Shown here piece after piece: positions 35,873 to 46,630 of a DNA stretch of 64,000 nt. This stretch comes from Marsupella aquatica. Its lineage: Eukaryota > Marchantiophyta. The DNA is taken from the NCBI GenBank assembly GCA_973895155.1, contig OZ316896.1, positions 4,216,001 to 4,280,000 of the forward strand, given 5' to 3'. The notes under the pieces were generated by a model, which worked only from the letters and a program-made list of their open reading frames with translations, did no database searches and had not been told where the DNA came from. How positions within the stretch are numbered: the stretch's first letter is position 1; each line of letters starts with the position of its first letter. Position numbers and translations under genes: made by a program.

Positions 35873-36316
35873 ATGCACTTGTCATCTGTAGATATTGAAA
35901 GAGTATCTAATCCCAGTCACAAGAGCTCAGTGGCCCCTGTCCAACTCTTCGATGACAGCCATTCCAGACTTGGATCAACCAGTATTCAGATGAAGAGGGG
36001 AGGGGAGGGCCTCATGATCCACATTCAGGAGCAAGATAGAGCATACCACAACTTGGATGTGTGCCAAGGGGAACTAGAAGCCAAAACTGATATAAGACCC
36101 ACGCAGCAAAACACACCTTGCATTGCTACTGTTCAGATGCTGGATAACCATGAACTGCACAATTTCATGCATGTAGATGTTGTTCAACATGGGAAAGCAA
36201 GTCCAGTTTTCATTGTGATGGGAACTGTAGTTGTAGAATGGCCAAATGTTGATCAACACTCCAGTGGATTTGCAAAACTCCCAGGAGCAGAGATTGCCCT
36301 TGCTGTGGCGGGATGA
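35873..36316 (+). other. Unrecognised 147-codon open frame upstream of the MULE relic
   Basis: Open for 444 bases, ending about 85 bp before a perfect palindrome and 540 bp before the MULE transposase remains. The sequence (VFIVMGTVVVEWPNV, HNFMHVDVV) matches no family I know. It could be a captured fragment or a chance frame. Confidence 0.25.
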
Positions 36317-36401
36317 TGCATGGAGAGTGAGTCCTCTAGATCTCTCATGATGTGAATCTAATCAGAAGCATTTGACTTTGTGCCCATGCAGCAGTATTAC
36401 T

Positions 36402-36435
36402 ATCCCCATCTTTCTTGCGCAAGAAAGATGGGGAT
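36402..36435. repeat. Perfect 34-bp palindrome
   Basis: ATCCCCATCTTTCTTGC (36402-36418) is followed directly by its exact reverse complement GCAAGAAAGATGGGGAT (36419-36435) with no loop. It lies about 420 bp upstream of the MULE transposase remains. Confidence 0.98.
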
Positions 36436-36526
36436 GCTTAGGCTAAAGCATTTAGAATATTTAAAAACAGATTTTTACTAAATTACCCCCCAAACTGTTT
36501 GCTATTACCATACTGCCCCCAAAACT

Positions 36527-36542
36527 ATATATATATATATAG
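36527..36542. repeat. (AT)n microsatellite
   Basis: A short perfect AT run between the palindrome and the transposase remains. Confidence 0.9.
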
Positions 36543-36853
36543 TATACTGCCCCAAAACCGTATCCAGTCACCTATAGCCCGAGTACTTGACCACTGTTGC
36601 GTTCCTATTGGCCGACAAGTAACCATAGTTGATGACCTAAGGTGAACCTAACGGGCATTCCCTTTCACGCAATCCACTACTTTGTTCAGGCTCTAGGCGC
36701 AGTTGTGATGAATGCGTAACGGGCCCAAAGTGCAGTGCAAGGATTGGGGATTGGGCCCTGAAGGGCAGCAAATCCATCAGGTCCCCACTCGGACCCAACT
36801 CCTATTGGGCCTTTGTTTGCAGGCCTCATTTTCTTTGGGGAAACAACACCAAA

Positions 36854-38790
36854 ATGTGTCAATTTTTTAAGCTATGCCAGTTCAGGCCAGACAGGGAAAC
36901 ATTCAAGAGTTGGAAAGACCTTAAGAAATTAATTGTGGATGGAGATATATCTTTTGAGAGACTCCTGGTCACCCACAAGAAGGATGAGTATAAATGGAAG
37001 TTAAGATGTAAACAAAATAGTTATCCTGGAGGTTGAGAGCTACAAAAAAATCCAGAACCGAGACCATTACCATCACAAAAACATGCATTCAGAATCACAC
37101 TTGTGGGCTAACCATTACAAGAGGCGAATGCACAGCAGTTCAAATAGGTTTGCAAACAATATTATGGACTTAATTCTCAAAAACCATCAAACTTGACCTT
37201 CCACCATCTGAGAAATTGCTCAGGCCTGGGTTCAATCTGACATAAAATACCATACAGCCCACATTGCCAAGAATGAATGCTTGAAGCGCCTTGATGGAGA
37301 TGAAACAGACTCATTTCACCTCATACCAGCACATTGCCATCATATCCTTGAGAGAGATTCCACATTAGTTGCTAAGTACAGGGGACCCGGTGGCCATCTT
37401 GACATGTTATCAAATGTGTGCCCTTCAGCATCCAAGGAATCTTTCTGTCGCTGTAGGCCGATGATTGCATTAGATGGGACTCACACAAGGTGCATGTACG
37501 CTGGAATTCTCCTGCTTGCCACTGTGACAACATTGGATGCCATTTACTTACACAGTATATTGCTTGCATGCTCTTGGGTACCCTCTTAAAATGAGGCGAA
37601 TTGGCTGGTGTTCCTAATTTTGCTAAGCAAGCAATTTCAAACTTGTCTCAACCATGAGTAGTTTTTATTCTGATCAGGAAAACAGCCTAACCGATGGGGT
37701 GCCAGATGTTTTTCCTTGTGGATATCCTGCCTACTGTACATGGCATCTTGGGGAGATGTACACAAGCATTATGGCAAGGAGACCCTTAAGTTGTTTGAAG
37801 CACTACCATATGCTATATCTCCTGCCAAATATGAAACCCGCTTGAAGCAACCAAGGAGAAGAACAAAGCAGTAGCAGAATAAATTTGAAGGATGTACAGC
37901 TGACCCGAAGTTCTACTCTTGAGCATACTTCCCATCTAGAAGGTCAGTCAACAGAGGACCTTTCTAAGTATACTGCTAATTGCCTATGCATACAAGTGGT
38001 CTTGGTTCAATTCTAGGTGTTTTGCATATTGCTGTTTGAATTTGATATAGATGAATTGTCTTGTAGGTGGGGACATGAAACCTCCCAGCAAGCAAAGAGA
38101 GTGGTAGCATTAAAACTTCAAAGACAAGAGGTGACATTGAATATGTCATGCCAGATCTGGGATTACATGATGGTCAAGTTTTTTTAGAAGCGAGAACTTG
38201 CTGATACTATTACAACTCCATTTCCACTGAACATCATGGAAGCACTAAATGAGGTGGAAGTTGAAGCTGGTTGTTTGATTACATCCTTTCCATACTGTTG
38301 AGGTCAGAATCATGAATGACTGCAATGGACAATACATAGTGCACCTTGAGTCACCTTGGTTGTGCAGTTGTGGTGATTTTCAGAATACATTGTTGCCTTG
38401 TATACATGCCTGGCAAGCAATGACTTGACTACACAAATGTCACTATGATTTTGTGAGTACGGCTACTACAACACAAAGTCGTATAAAACTACCTATGAGT
38501 CCCATCTACCAGCTTTGATAAGAGATGGGCTCATTCCAGATCCACATTGTGGGCCTCTGTGAAAAAAAGACGCAAAGGTTGTCCAACACAACGAATTCAA
38601 CTCGCTTTGATGATGAGGAGGTTTGTAAGTTACCACAAAAGTGTGGGGTTTGTGGAGCACAAGGACATGATCACATAACTTGTCGGACCAAATTGAATTG
38701 CAAGTGGTGGAAAATGTGGAAGAAGGGAGTGAATTGTAAGACAGGGGTCAACTATTTCATCGGTTATCAATCATTTTGTCAATTATTTTT
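36854..38790 (+). pseudogene. MULE (Mutator-like) transposase, decayed
   Basis: This is a dead Mutator-type transposase with the family's domains in order but many stops and frame changes. The MuDR N-terminal domain is at about 36880-37020 (FKSWKDLKKLIVDGDISF, YKWKLRCKQN). The start of the DDE domain is RPMIALDGTH (Asp at 37473-37475), followed by YAGILLLATV. The next block, about 37675-37780, has DVFPCGYPAYCTWHLGEMY, which matches the CxxH element of the family. A SWIM zinc finger is at 38363-38407 (CSC, then CIH). A CCHC zinc knuckle is at 38642-38683 (CGVCGAQGHDHITC). No single frame spans it and it cannot make an active enzyme. Terminal inverted repeats were not found, but perfect palindromes flank it. 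Confidence 0.85.
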
Positions 38791-38794
38791 GTGA

Positions 38795-38816
38795 ATCTCA
38801 GCTGCGCAGCTGAGAT
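38795..38816. repeat. Perfect 22-bp palindrome
   Basis: ATCTCAGCTGC (38795-38805) is followed by its exact reverse complement GCAGCTGAGAT with no loop, directly after the MULE zinc knuckle region. Like the palindrome at 36402 it is centred on GC/GC. Confidence 0.98.
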
Positions 38817-39972
38817 AGAGCCTTGCACCTATGTGCATCTCAGTTAGGCAAAGAGAAACCAAAACTTTTGTGAAAGCTAATTGGGATGCACAAAACCTTG
38901 CTGAGATGGGCATATGGATGGAAAAACCAAAACAAAACAAAACCAAAAACAATTCAAAAATAATAATAAACAAATGTTTTTTAGTGTCCATACAGTACAG
39001 ATGCCCCATATTGTATAAAAAATTGGAAAAAAAGTTTTCTTGTCAAATTTTGATGGAAAAAATCAAAATTTACTTTCCCACCGCAACTCGGCTGCCTCTT
39101 TGAGATGCATGACATGGCAACTGGTATCAGGGTCACTGATGGACTTCACTGATAACTCATGAGATTATTTATCTCTCGCAAGACATAGTGGAAGAACACT
39201 GTGTTGCCAAAGAGGAGGCCAATCACACTGTACTGGGGTGGCGTTCGTAGGAGAGCATCCCCCTTGGAAGTTTTTCTCAGTTGCTAGCTATCATGGAAAC
39301 TCAACCATCCAAGTGTACAGCTCGCAAATTGTTTTACTCTTCCGTTGGGCCTCGGCGTACTGAGTACTATATTTCTCATTGAAGACTAAGCCAAGCTGAA
39401 TTGAATTAGCTCCTCCATGATTTACTTTAGTTTCACAGTCAGGAAGGTTGATAGACTGACTTCAGTCTACAACTTTGTGTATCATGCTGAAACTTTTTGT
39501 AACTTTTTACAAGTTGATGGCAATGCAATAGAATTTTATGGCTTCAGTTCATGTTCAGACACATACAATGTAACAATTGACACCAGAAGTGTTCACATTG
39601 GACATAAGCACAAGAATACTTTTACTCAGAATTGGCCACTTGGGCAGTAAGGCGAGTGTGATTCATGAACTAAATTGGAAGGCTATGTAATAATTCTTGC
39701 ACTAAGATTTATCCCGCCTAATACACATAAATCCATCCTGCAAATATGCCAATGCTTTCTGTCGAGTCTTGAAACTCTTGAACTTGCATCCACTGAAGCT
39801 ATGGACCTGGTGTTGGCACGCCTCCCATGTGTCAAAGATGCCTGTGTGTACCCACACACAACTGCATAGTATTGCCGCTTCTGTCCAGGATGCCGAGCCT
39901 GAATCTGTTCATTTGGCAGCTGCCTTGACTGTGCGCCCGTAATCTCAATCACAAATTCCTGAGTTGCAGTAT
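38817..39972. other. Intergenic up to the copia insertion, no supported gene
   Basis: Short frames on both strands. The minus-strand frame at 39683-40003 runs into the copia LTR and is split by it from sequence at 46626 onward, but joining the flanks shows no recognisable domain. Confidence 0.35.
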
Positions 39973-40316
39973 TGTTACATATTGCTCTAGTCTTGTGACT
40001 CATGAGCTAACTACAGTTAGGCTAACTCAGGTTAGGACTTAGCTAATGTTAGCGGTAGTGCTGTTGTGCATATAGCCAGGGCTGATGCCAGACCCGGGTG
40101 AAACTTAGGCTCATTGTTACGGAGCTAGTTGAGAGATAGGGAGAGCTTGTGCTGTGGATGCTTGGTATGGCCGGTCGGGCTAGAGTGCAGTAAAGCTCTT
40201 GTGTGTTCCCGTGGACGTAGCCTCATGTGGAGGTGAACCACGTATCTCTTTGTTTCAACTCTTGTGCGTTGGATGGTTCATGGGCTTGCCGTTACAAATG
40301 TCGTCTATGCTCAACA
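39973..40316 (+). repeat. 5' LTR of the copia element
   Basis: 344 bp, TGTTACATATTGC to CTCAACA. It holds GTGGACGTAGCC and GGTGAACCACGTATC, blocks seen in many plant copia LTRs, and is the promoter-bearing copy. It aligns without gaps to 46282-46625. Confidence 0.96.
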
Positions 40317-40318
40317 CG

Positions 40319-40332
40319 TGATATCAGAGCAT
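40319..40332 (+). promoter_or_regulatory. Primer-binding site (initiator tRNA-Met type)
   Basis: TGATATCAGAGC lies two bases after the 5' LTR and differs by one base from the TGGTATCAGAGC that pairs with the 3' end of initiator tRNA-Met in plant copia elements. Confidence 0.85.
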
Positions 40333-41656
40333 GCCTGGGAGGTGACGAGGTTTTTTCGTAATGGGTTTTTTCCAACGTTCGTTGTCGATGGTACATTTGG
40401 AGTTTTGTCACATGAAACTCGAATGTGTGTGGCTGTGCGGATAGGTTAGTGAGAGGGCTTTCTAACGGTGGTTAGAACTCGCTGATCGGTATCCGTGGTG
40501 CAGAGGAATTGAAGTTTGTGTCGTTCAGGGTTTATTCATGTTCGACGGTATTTCGGGGGAGAGACCAGAGTTTACGTTTTTCAACGGTGTGCGCTGTGCG
40601 GTGCGGGAGGGATTGCACATTATTGCTTAAGTTGATGGTTGAAGCGAGCTGGTCGTTTCGGTAGGTGAGTTGCTGCCGAGTTGTTACCGAGTACGACGTG
40701 ACGAGTGAAGGAGGCGTTCAGGTTTTTTTCACAAGCTAGGGAGCTTGTTCCCATCTGAACCGGGTTTCTCTTCGTGACGTCCAACTCGGTGAAAGAAATG
40801 CAAAGTGCTACGGCTCAACGGTTTGATCACAGCGAGGCGGTCGTTTTGAGCCCGGGATTGGCACTTGACGCGGCGGAAATTTTGTACTGAGTTGGGGCTG
40901 CAGACTGTGCCGGTACAATTTGGCAACCTTTTTCCGTCGGCCGCGCTCACTTTCTTCGTTTCAATCAGCGGCTATTGAAGTGAGTTTTTTCCTTGTTACT
41001 TTGGGGGGAGTTTTTTGAATTTTAAAGGGGTTTGTAACCCCTTGTGTGTGTACAAACACACGACCCCCGGCCCTGTGTACTAGTATACCCCCCCTGCCCG
41101 CGTCCTGATTTTTTAATTACCGTAGCGCCAGCGAGCTGCGCAGCGCCGGCCGGCGCGTTTGCACCCGCAACTGGCCGTGTTTACCCCCTGGCCCTTCGCG
41201 AGCCCATGAACAGGGGCTCGCTGCCCCATCCTGCACCCCCGTCGTCCCTTCGCCAGGCCCTATCTTTGCCCTGCCCCTACGCGAACCCCGTGGCTCGCCC
41301 TCGCTCCGGTTGCTTGCCTAGCGAGTCAGGGCTGTGCCTTGACTTCCACCCCCGGCCTGGTTTTTTGGTTATACGCGGCTGCGTACACAACCGCTCCTAT
41401 CCCCTGTGCATATTCCTGCCTGGCCCGCCTCGCGTCGCCTATACGACGTGGATGCGCCTTTTATTATACTTGTATTTTTGCTAAGGAGCACTAACCACCC
41501 CTTTAAGGCCCTTTTTTATGCCGGTTTTTCCTCCCCTTTGTTCTCCTTGTGCAGGGACCTGCCGCCCTCCATTTTAACCGCTTTGACAGGGGAACGGCCC
41601 CCTGTGAGCCCTATCATACTGTGCGGGAATATTCCTGAAAAACAGAGAGCTATTTT
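40333..41656 (+). other. Long leader of the copia element with a GC-rich insert-like segment
   Basis: About 1.3 kb separates the primer site from the gag frame, long for a copia element. From about 41040 to 41480 the base composition jumps to strongly GC-rich and Pro-codon-rich, which opens a 146-codon frame without any domain. It may be a captured or inserted fragment, but no duplication borders were found. Confidence 0.6.
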
Positions 41657-41803
41657 TTGGCCATCCGACAAAGATTCCATCTGCCGAATGGTAACGTTTT
41701 TGGATCTTTTTTGGTGAGGACGTTGCCACTGGAGTTAGCAACGCGGCGCATTGATCACATCGCAATTTCGACGACGGGTTGTACTGGGTATTTTGGTTAT
41801 TCT

Positions 41804-41880
41804 CCAAGGTGGTCAAAATGGGGGAGTTTCCCAAGGTGGTCAAAACGGGGGAGTTTCCCAAGATGGTCAGACGGTGAGTC
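41804..41880 (+). repeat. 27-bp tandem repeat at the gag N-terminus
   Basis: CCAAGGTGGTCAAAA.GGGGG begins at 41804 and 41831, with a shortened third copy at 41858. Twenty-seven bases equal nine codons, so the frame encodes RWSK.GSFP repeats just before the conserved gag start. Confidence 0.93.
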
Positions 41881-42001
41881 TGAGGAGGAGCTGCTGCCGT
41901 TTGAGGAGGAACTAGTGACACCGGTACGATCACCGGTGCGGTGTGCAGTGGAGGAAGCTGTACTACTATCAGAGCTGTCGATAGTTGGGAAGAAGAGGGA
42001 G

Positions 42002-42862
42002 ATGGCTAGATTTGGAGGAGTGAAGTTTGAGGTGGAGAAGTATGATGGTCGTACTGATTACTTGCTCTAGGAGAAGCAAGTGAAGGGTGTCCTTCGGGCC
42101 ATGGCCTTAGCTCATCTGCTTTCTTCGTGAAAGCAGTATGATGGAGATGAGGAGATTTCTATGAAGCAGTGGAGACAGAAGCAGGTGATTGCTGTCAATG
42201 CAATGATGCTATATCTCAAGCCGCACATCATTAAGCAGCTGGATGATTATGCGGATTGCGCGTCACTGTTCAAGGCTCTAAGAGAGAAGTACTATCGGGA
42301 AGATGCGTCACACCGGTTGTACAAGAAGTCTCTCTTGATGAGCCTTAGGCTCAAGGAAGGGAGCAAGTTGCAGGATCACTTGGATGAGTTTGACAGTCTA
42401 GCGGTGGATTTGTCAAACCTGGATAAAGGAGTTGAAGATGAGGATAAGGCCTTGCTTCTGCTAAGCTCCTTACCGCCGTCATATCAGGGCTTGAAACAAG
42501 TGCTCTTGTATAGAGATTTGAAGTCCATTTCGTATAATGAGGTGGTGAGCTCTTTACTGTCTGATGATGCTCAGAAGAAGCTGGGTCAATCACAAACAGC
42601 ATCTTCTTCTAGCACTGCGCTCTATGCGAATAGGGGAAGAGCAGCGCAACGCACGAATGGGCAGAACAGGTTTAGATCTACATCACAGGGGAGATCTAAA
42701 TCCAGAGGGAAATCGCAAGAGAGGAAGCCTCTTGCATGTTGGAATTGTGGCAAGCCTGGCCACATGAAAAGGGATTGTCGAGTAAAGATCCCTACTGCCT
42801 CTGCTAACGTGGCATCGAGCCCGCATGAGGTAGATTTACTCGATGATGATGACATATTGTGA
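42002..42862 (+). pseudogene. gag: Copia gag, inactivated
   Basis: The conserved gag start is MARFGGVKFEVEKYDGRTD at 42002. In-frame stops fall at 42068 (TAG), 42128 (TGA) and 42860 (TGA). The first sits where copia gags normally have Trp, so TGG-to-TAG is the likely change. The middle (YADCASLFKALREKY, DEFDSLAVDLSNL, LLLSSLPPSYQ) is the usual retrotransposon gag domain, and a CCHC zinc knuckle (CWNCGKPGHMKRDC, 42737-42778) ends it. Gag forms the virus-like particle that packages the element RNA. The open frame also reads upstream of 42002 to about 41657. Confidence 0.93.
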
Positions 42863-42886
42863 TGTCAAGGTTATGCTCTCAACGTA

Positions 42887-43165
42887 GTGTCAAATCTAGG
42901 TAGTGATGACTGGATTCTAGATAGTACATGTACTTTTCACATTTGCTCTAGGAGAGATTTTTTCAGTTCTTACACGATTTCCAACGGGTCAATGTTGATG
43001 GGAAATGGAATCCCATGTCAAGTTGTTGGACTTGGATCTGTTAGATTTCAGATGTTTGATGGTGCTGTGAGAACGTTGAAAAATGTGAGACATTCCCAGC
43101 ATGATGAAAAATCTCATTTCACTTGGAGTTTTAGAAGCAAATGGTCATCAGTGGAGTTCTGCTAA
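42887..43165 (+). pseudogene. Copia protease region, inactivated
   Basis: In the gag frame after the 42860 stop, DDWILDSTCTFHIC matches the copia protease active site, normally WxLDSG. The Gly after Asp-Ser is changed to Thr here. Near 43100 the frame shifts by one base. Confidence 0.85.
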
Positions 43166-44105
43166 TGGTGTTCTTCAGGTTTCAATTGGTACTAAAGTTG
43201 TATTGAAGGGAAAAAGACATAGCAATCTATACATTTTGGAGGGCAGTGTAGTTTGTGATGAAGCCAATGTAACCTTATCTCATGAGGAGACGACCCGGCT
43301 GTGGCACTTCCGTTTGGGTCACATGAGTGAAAAAGGTTTGGCTATTCTTCAGAAAAATAGGATTACTTTCTAATTTGCAATCTTTAAGTTGGAATTTTGT
43401 AAGCACTGTGTGCTTGGGAAGCAGCACAGGAAACCCTTCGGAGTTGGAACTCACACTAGCAAGGAGGTACTTGAGTATGTACACAATGATGTGTGGGGTC
43501 CAGCCCCTACTCCCTCACATTCTGGACGGTTATACTATGTCACTTTCATAGACGATTACTCAAGGTATGTGTGGATATACTTTCTACATAGTAAGTCTGA
43601 TGTTTTTGCCACTTTTAAGGAGTGGAAAGCCCAAGTTGAGAATTAGACTGGTAATAAGGTGAGATATCTTTGATCGGATAACGGCAGTGAATACAGTTCC
43701 GGGGAATTTGGAACGTATCGTAAGGAGCAGGGAATTAACCGTCATCTCACAACAAGTTATACTCCTCAGCAGAATGGTGTTTCTGAGAGACTCAACCGAA
43801 CACTATTGGACCGCTTGAGGAGTATGTTGAGTCAATCATGCTTACCACATGAGTTTTGGGCTGAAGCTGTCAACACTGCAACTTATTTGGTAAATTTTTC
43901 TCCATCCAGTTCTATTGGATTCAAGACGCCATATGAAATGAGGTACGGACGTCCAGCAGATTACTCACATCTCAGGATTTTTGGATGTGATGCTTATGTG
44001 CTTACACCTTCCCAGCTTCGATCCAAGCTGGAGTCCAAGTCGAAGAAGTGCATTTTCCTTGGTTATCAGAAGGGTGTAAAGGGTATAGGTTATGGGATCC
44101 AGTAA
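43101..44105 (+). pseudogene. Copia integrase, inactivated
   Basis: The HHCC zinc domain reads LWHFRLGHMSEKGL then CKHCVLGKQ. The DDE catalytic core residues are in VHNDVWGPAP, SDNGSEY and TPQQNGVSERLNR. Stops occur at 43371 (TAA), 43644 (TAG) and 43671 (TGA). The last two fit CAG-to-TAG and CGA-to-TGA decay. The frame shifts again near 44080 (KGVKG, YRLWDP). Integrase would insert the cDNA, but this copy is broken. Confidence 0.92.
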
Positions 44106-44511
44106 CCTGTAAACTAATTGTCAGTAGAGGTTTGTACTTTAATGAATCCAGATCATCAAAGGAGGAGGAGAGTTCTCAAGACTCCCATACTGACAAGGGA
44201 AAATCTCTCATCCCGGACCGGGTTGAGGGGGAGTTTAGTCATGATGCTGTTCATGACAAGGAAGATGGAGAAGCTCCGGGCTTGGAGCTGGTTCCTGTGA
44301 TGGAACAAGAGGAGCAGATTGTTGTTGGGGTATTTCAAATTCAGTCAGCAGCAGCAGCAGATCAGCCTGAGTCATCTACTAGAAGAACTTCTAGCCGTTC
44401 TACTAGAGTTCCTACCAGGTATGGTCAATGGGCAGACTCATCTAAGCTAGATGATATTGATATTGCACCGATGATGATGATATGGCTTTGATCTTGGAAG
44501 AAGAAGAGTCT

Positions 44512-45603
44512 TCTTCGTACAATAAGGCTTGTGCTTTAAAGCAGAAGCATAAGTGGAATGCAGCAATGCAGAGGGAGCTGCAATCTTTGAGTGACAACAA
44601 GACGTGGGAGCTGGTGGAGCTTCCAAGAGGTTAGCAAGTGGTGGACAGCAAGTGGATTTACAAGTTGAAGGACAGTCCTTCAGAGGGTGGAGACAAGATC
44701 TACAAGGCAAGGCTTGTTGCCAAGGGATTCACTCACGAGAAAAGAGTGGATTATAATGAGGTCTTTTCACCGGTGGCTAAGTATTCCACAATTTGGATCT
44801 TGTGTCAGCTTGTTGTGTTTTTTGGTCTGGTGATGGATCAGATGAATGTTGTTACTACTTTTCTCTATGGCAACTTGGAAGAGTTGATCTTCATGAGACA
44901 GCCACTAGGCTTTATGAAGAAGGGCCAAAAGAACTTAGTTTGCAGATTGCTCAAGTCCTTGTATGGATTGAAGCAGTCTCCCAGACAGTGGAACAAGCGT
45001 TTTGATGATTTCATGTTTGCTCCCGGTTTTACAAGGATGGTGTATGATCCTTGTGTGTATATAAAATCAGTCAAGAATGATGTATTTGGTTTCATCATTC
45101 TGGTTATCTATGTGGATGACATGCTGATTGTGGCTAAAGATCAATCTGAAGTTGACAGTCTCAAGGCAAAATTGAGTGTTGAATTCAAGATGAAGGATCT
45201 TGGTAAGGCCAAGAGGATCTTAGGGATGGAGATTTTTAGGAACTCTGAGACTGGATAGTTGTGCTTGAGTCAAGGCCAGTATGCGAGAAAAGTACTTGCA
45301 CGATTCAACATGGAGAACTGTAAGTCAGTGAGTATTCCTTTAGCTTCATATTTCAAGTTATCATCGGCTTTCTCTCATACGGATGCTGTGGAGAAAGGTC
45401 TGATGGCTAAGATTCCTTATGAGAAGGCAGTAGGTAGTCTGATGTATTTGATGACTTGTACTAGGCCTGACTTGGCCCTAGCGATGGGCAAGGTTAGCAG
45501 ATTCATGTCAAATCGAGGGAAGGTACATTGGGAAGCTGTGAAGTGGATTCTCAGGTATCTGAAGGGAACACAAGACTATGGATTACTAGTTGATGCCAGA
45601 TCA
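44512..45603 (+). pseudogene. Copia reverse transcriptase, inactivated
   Basis: The domain starts with WNAAMQRELQSLSDNKTWEL. VDSKWIYKLK, YKARLVAKGFTH, DYNEVFSPVAK, LVCRLLKSLYGLKQSPRQW and the catalytic YVDDML (45109-45126) follow. Stops are at 44632 (TAG) and 45256 (TAG), and a third frame change lies near 44460 just upstream. The catalytic Asp pair is kept, so the decay was not selective. Confidence 0.95.
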
Positions 45604-46074
45604 GATAGAACGTTAGTTGGCTATGTAGATTCTGACTATGGAGATTTGGATACAAGGAGGTCTACAACTGGGTTTGTTTTTACTCTTGGAGGAGGATGTA
45701 TCAGTTGGAAATCTACCTTGCAAAAGTGTATATCTCAGTCTACTACAGAAGCAGAGTATGTTACAACAACAGAAGCAGCAAAGGAAGCAATTTGGTTGGA
45801 CAAGTTGATCGCGGAGATGGGTTTAGAGCATGGCAAAATGACTCTAAACTATGATAGTCAGAGTGTTCTTCACTTGGCTGCTAACCAGGTGATGGATAGC
45901 AGGTTGAAGCACATTGATATCAGGTACCATTTTATCAGGCAAGCAGTGTCTGATAAAACTTTTGAGCTAGTCAAGATTGATGGAAAGCTCAATCCCGCTG
46001 ATGCCTTTACCAAAGTGATTCCTTTGGAAAGTTTCTCAAGACACCGTGCTACTTTGCAGGTTTTGCAGTTGTAG
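45604..46074 (+). pseudogene. Copia RNase H domain
   Basis: GYVDSDYGDLDTRRSTTGF, ISWKSTLQK, STTEAEYV, NYDSQSVLHLA and the HIDIRYHFIR tail are typical of copia RNase H. This part is open to its natural stop at 46072-46074. Confidence 0.95.
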
Positions 46075-46269
46075 TGCAAGTAGAGTTATTTAGCAATGTG
46101 TGACTATTTGTATATGGATTACTCATTCCTGTTTGGCTACGGCTTAGTTCTAGTTAACCCTTAGTTAACCCTTGTGGTTTTTAGGGGGAGACCTGGTTTG
46201 GTGATTGTCTAGAACTTCCCGCTGAGGATTCCATATGGTAGCATTTAGTCTAGTCCCCAAGACAAGAGT

Positions 46270-46279
46270 CAAGGGGGAG
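46270..46279 (+). promoter_or_regulatory. Polypurine tract
   Basis: CAAGGGGGAG two bases before the 3' LTR is the plus-strand primer site of the element. Confidence 0.85.
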
Positions 46280-46281
46280 TT

Positions 46282-46625
46282 TGTTAGATATTGCTCTAGT
46301 CTTGTGACTCATGAGCTAACTATAGTTAGGCTAACTCGGGTTAGGACTTAGCTAATGTTAGCAGTAGGGCTGTTGTGCATATAGCCAGGGATGATGCCAG
46401 ACCCTGGTGGAACTTAGGCTCATTGTTACGGAGCTAGTTGAGAGATAGGGAGAGCTTGTGCTGTGGATGCTTGGTATGGCCGGTCGGGCTAGAGTGCAGT
46501 AAAGCTCTTGTGTGTTCTCGTGGACATAGCCTCATGTGGAGGTGAACCACGTATCTCTCTGTGTCAACTCTTGTGTGTTGGATGGTTCATGGGCTTGCCG
46601 TTACGAATGTTGTCTATGCTCAACA
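46282..46625 (+). repeat. 3' LTR of the copia element
   Basis: 344 bp, TGTTAGATATTGC to CTCAACA, gapless match to the 5' LTR with about 15 substitutions. Confidence 0.96.
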
Positions 46626-46630
46626 AGTAT

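Larger units (their letters stand above)
39968..46630 (+). mobile_element. Ty1/copia LTR retrotransposon, complete but inactive
   Basis: The element occupies 39973-46625 (6,653 bp) between perfect 5-bp target duplications AGTAT (39968-39972 and 46626-46630). It has 344-bp LTRs starting TGTTA and ending CAACA, a primer-binding site, a polypurine tract, and gag, protease, integrase, reverse transcriptase and RNase H in copia order. I count about 15 differences between the LTRs (roughly 4%), about two thirds of them transitions. The coding part has at least eight in-frame stops and three frameshifts. The element copies itself through RNA in the host cell, but this copy cannot supply its own proteins. 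Confidence 0.96.

Noticed and set aside
41044-41484. A 146-codon Pro-rich frame in the copia leader.
   Set aside because: No domain and extreme base bias. Kept only as a composition anomaly.
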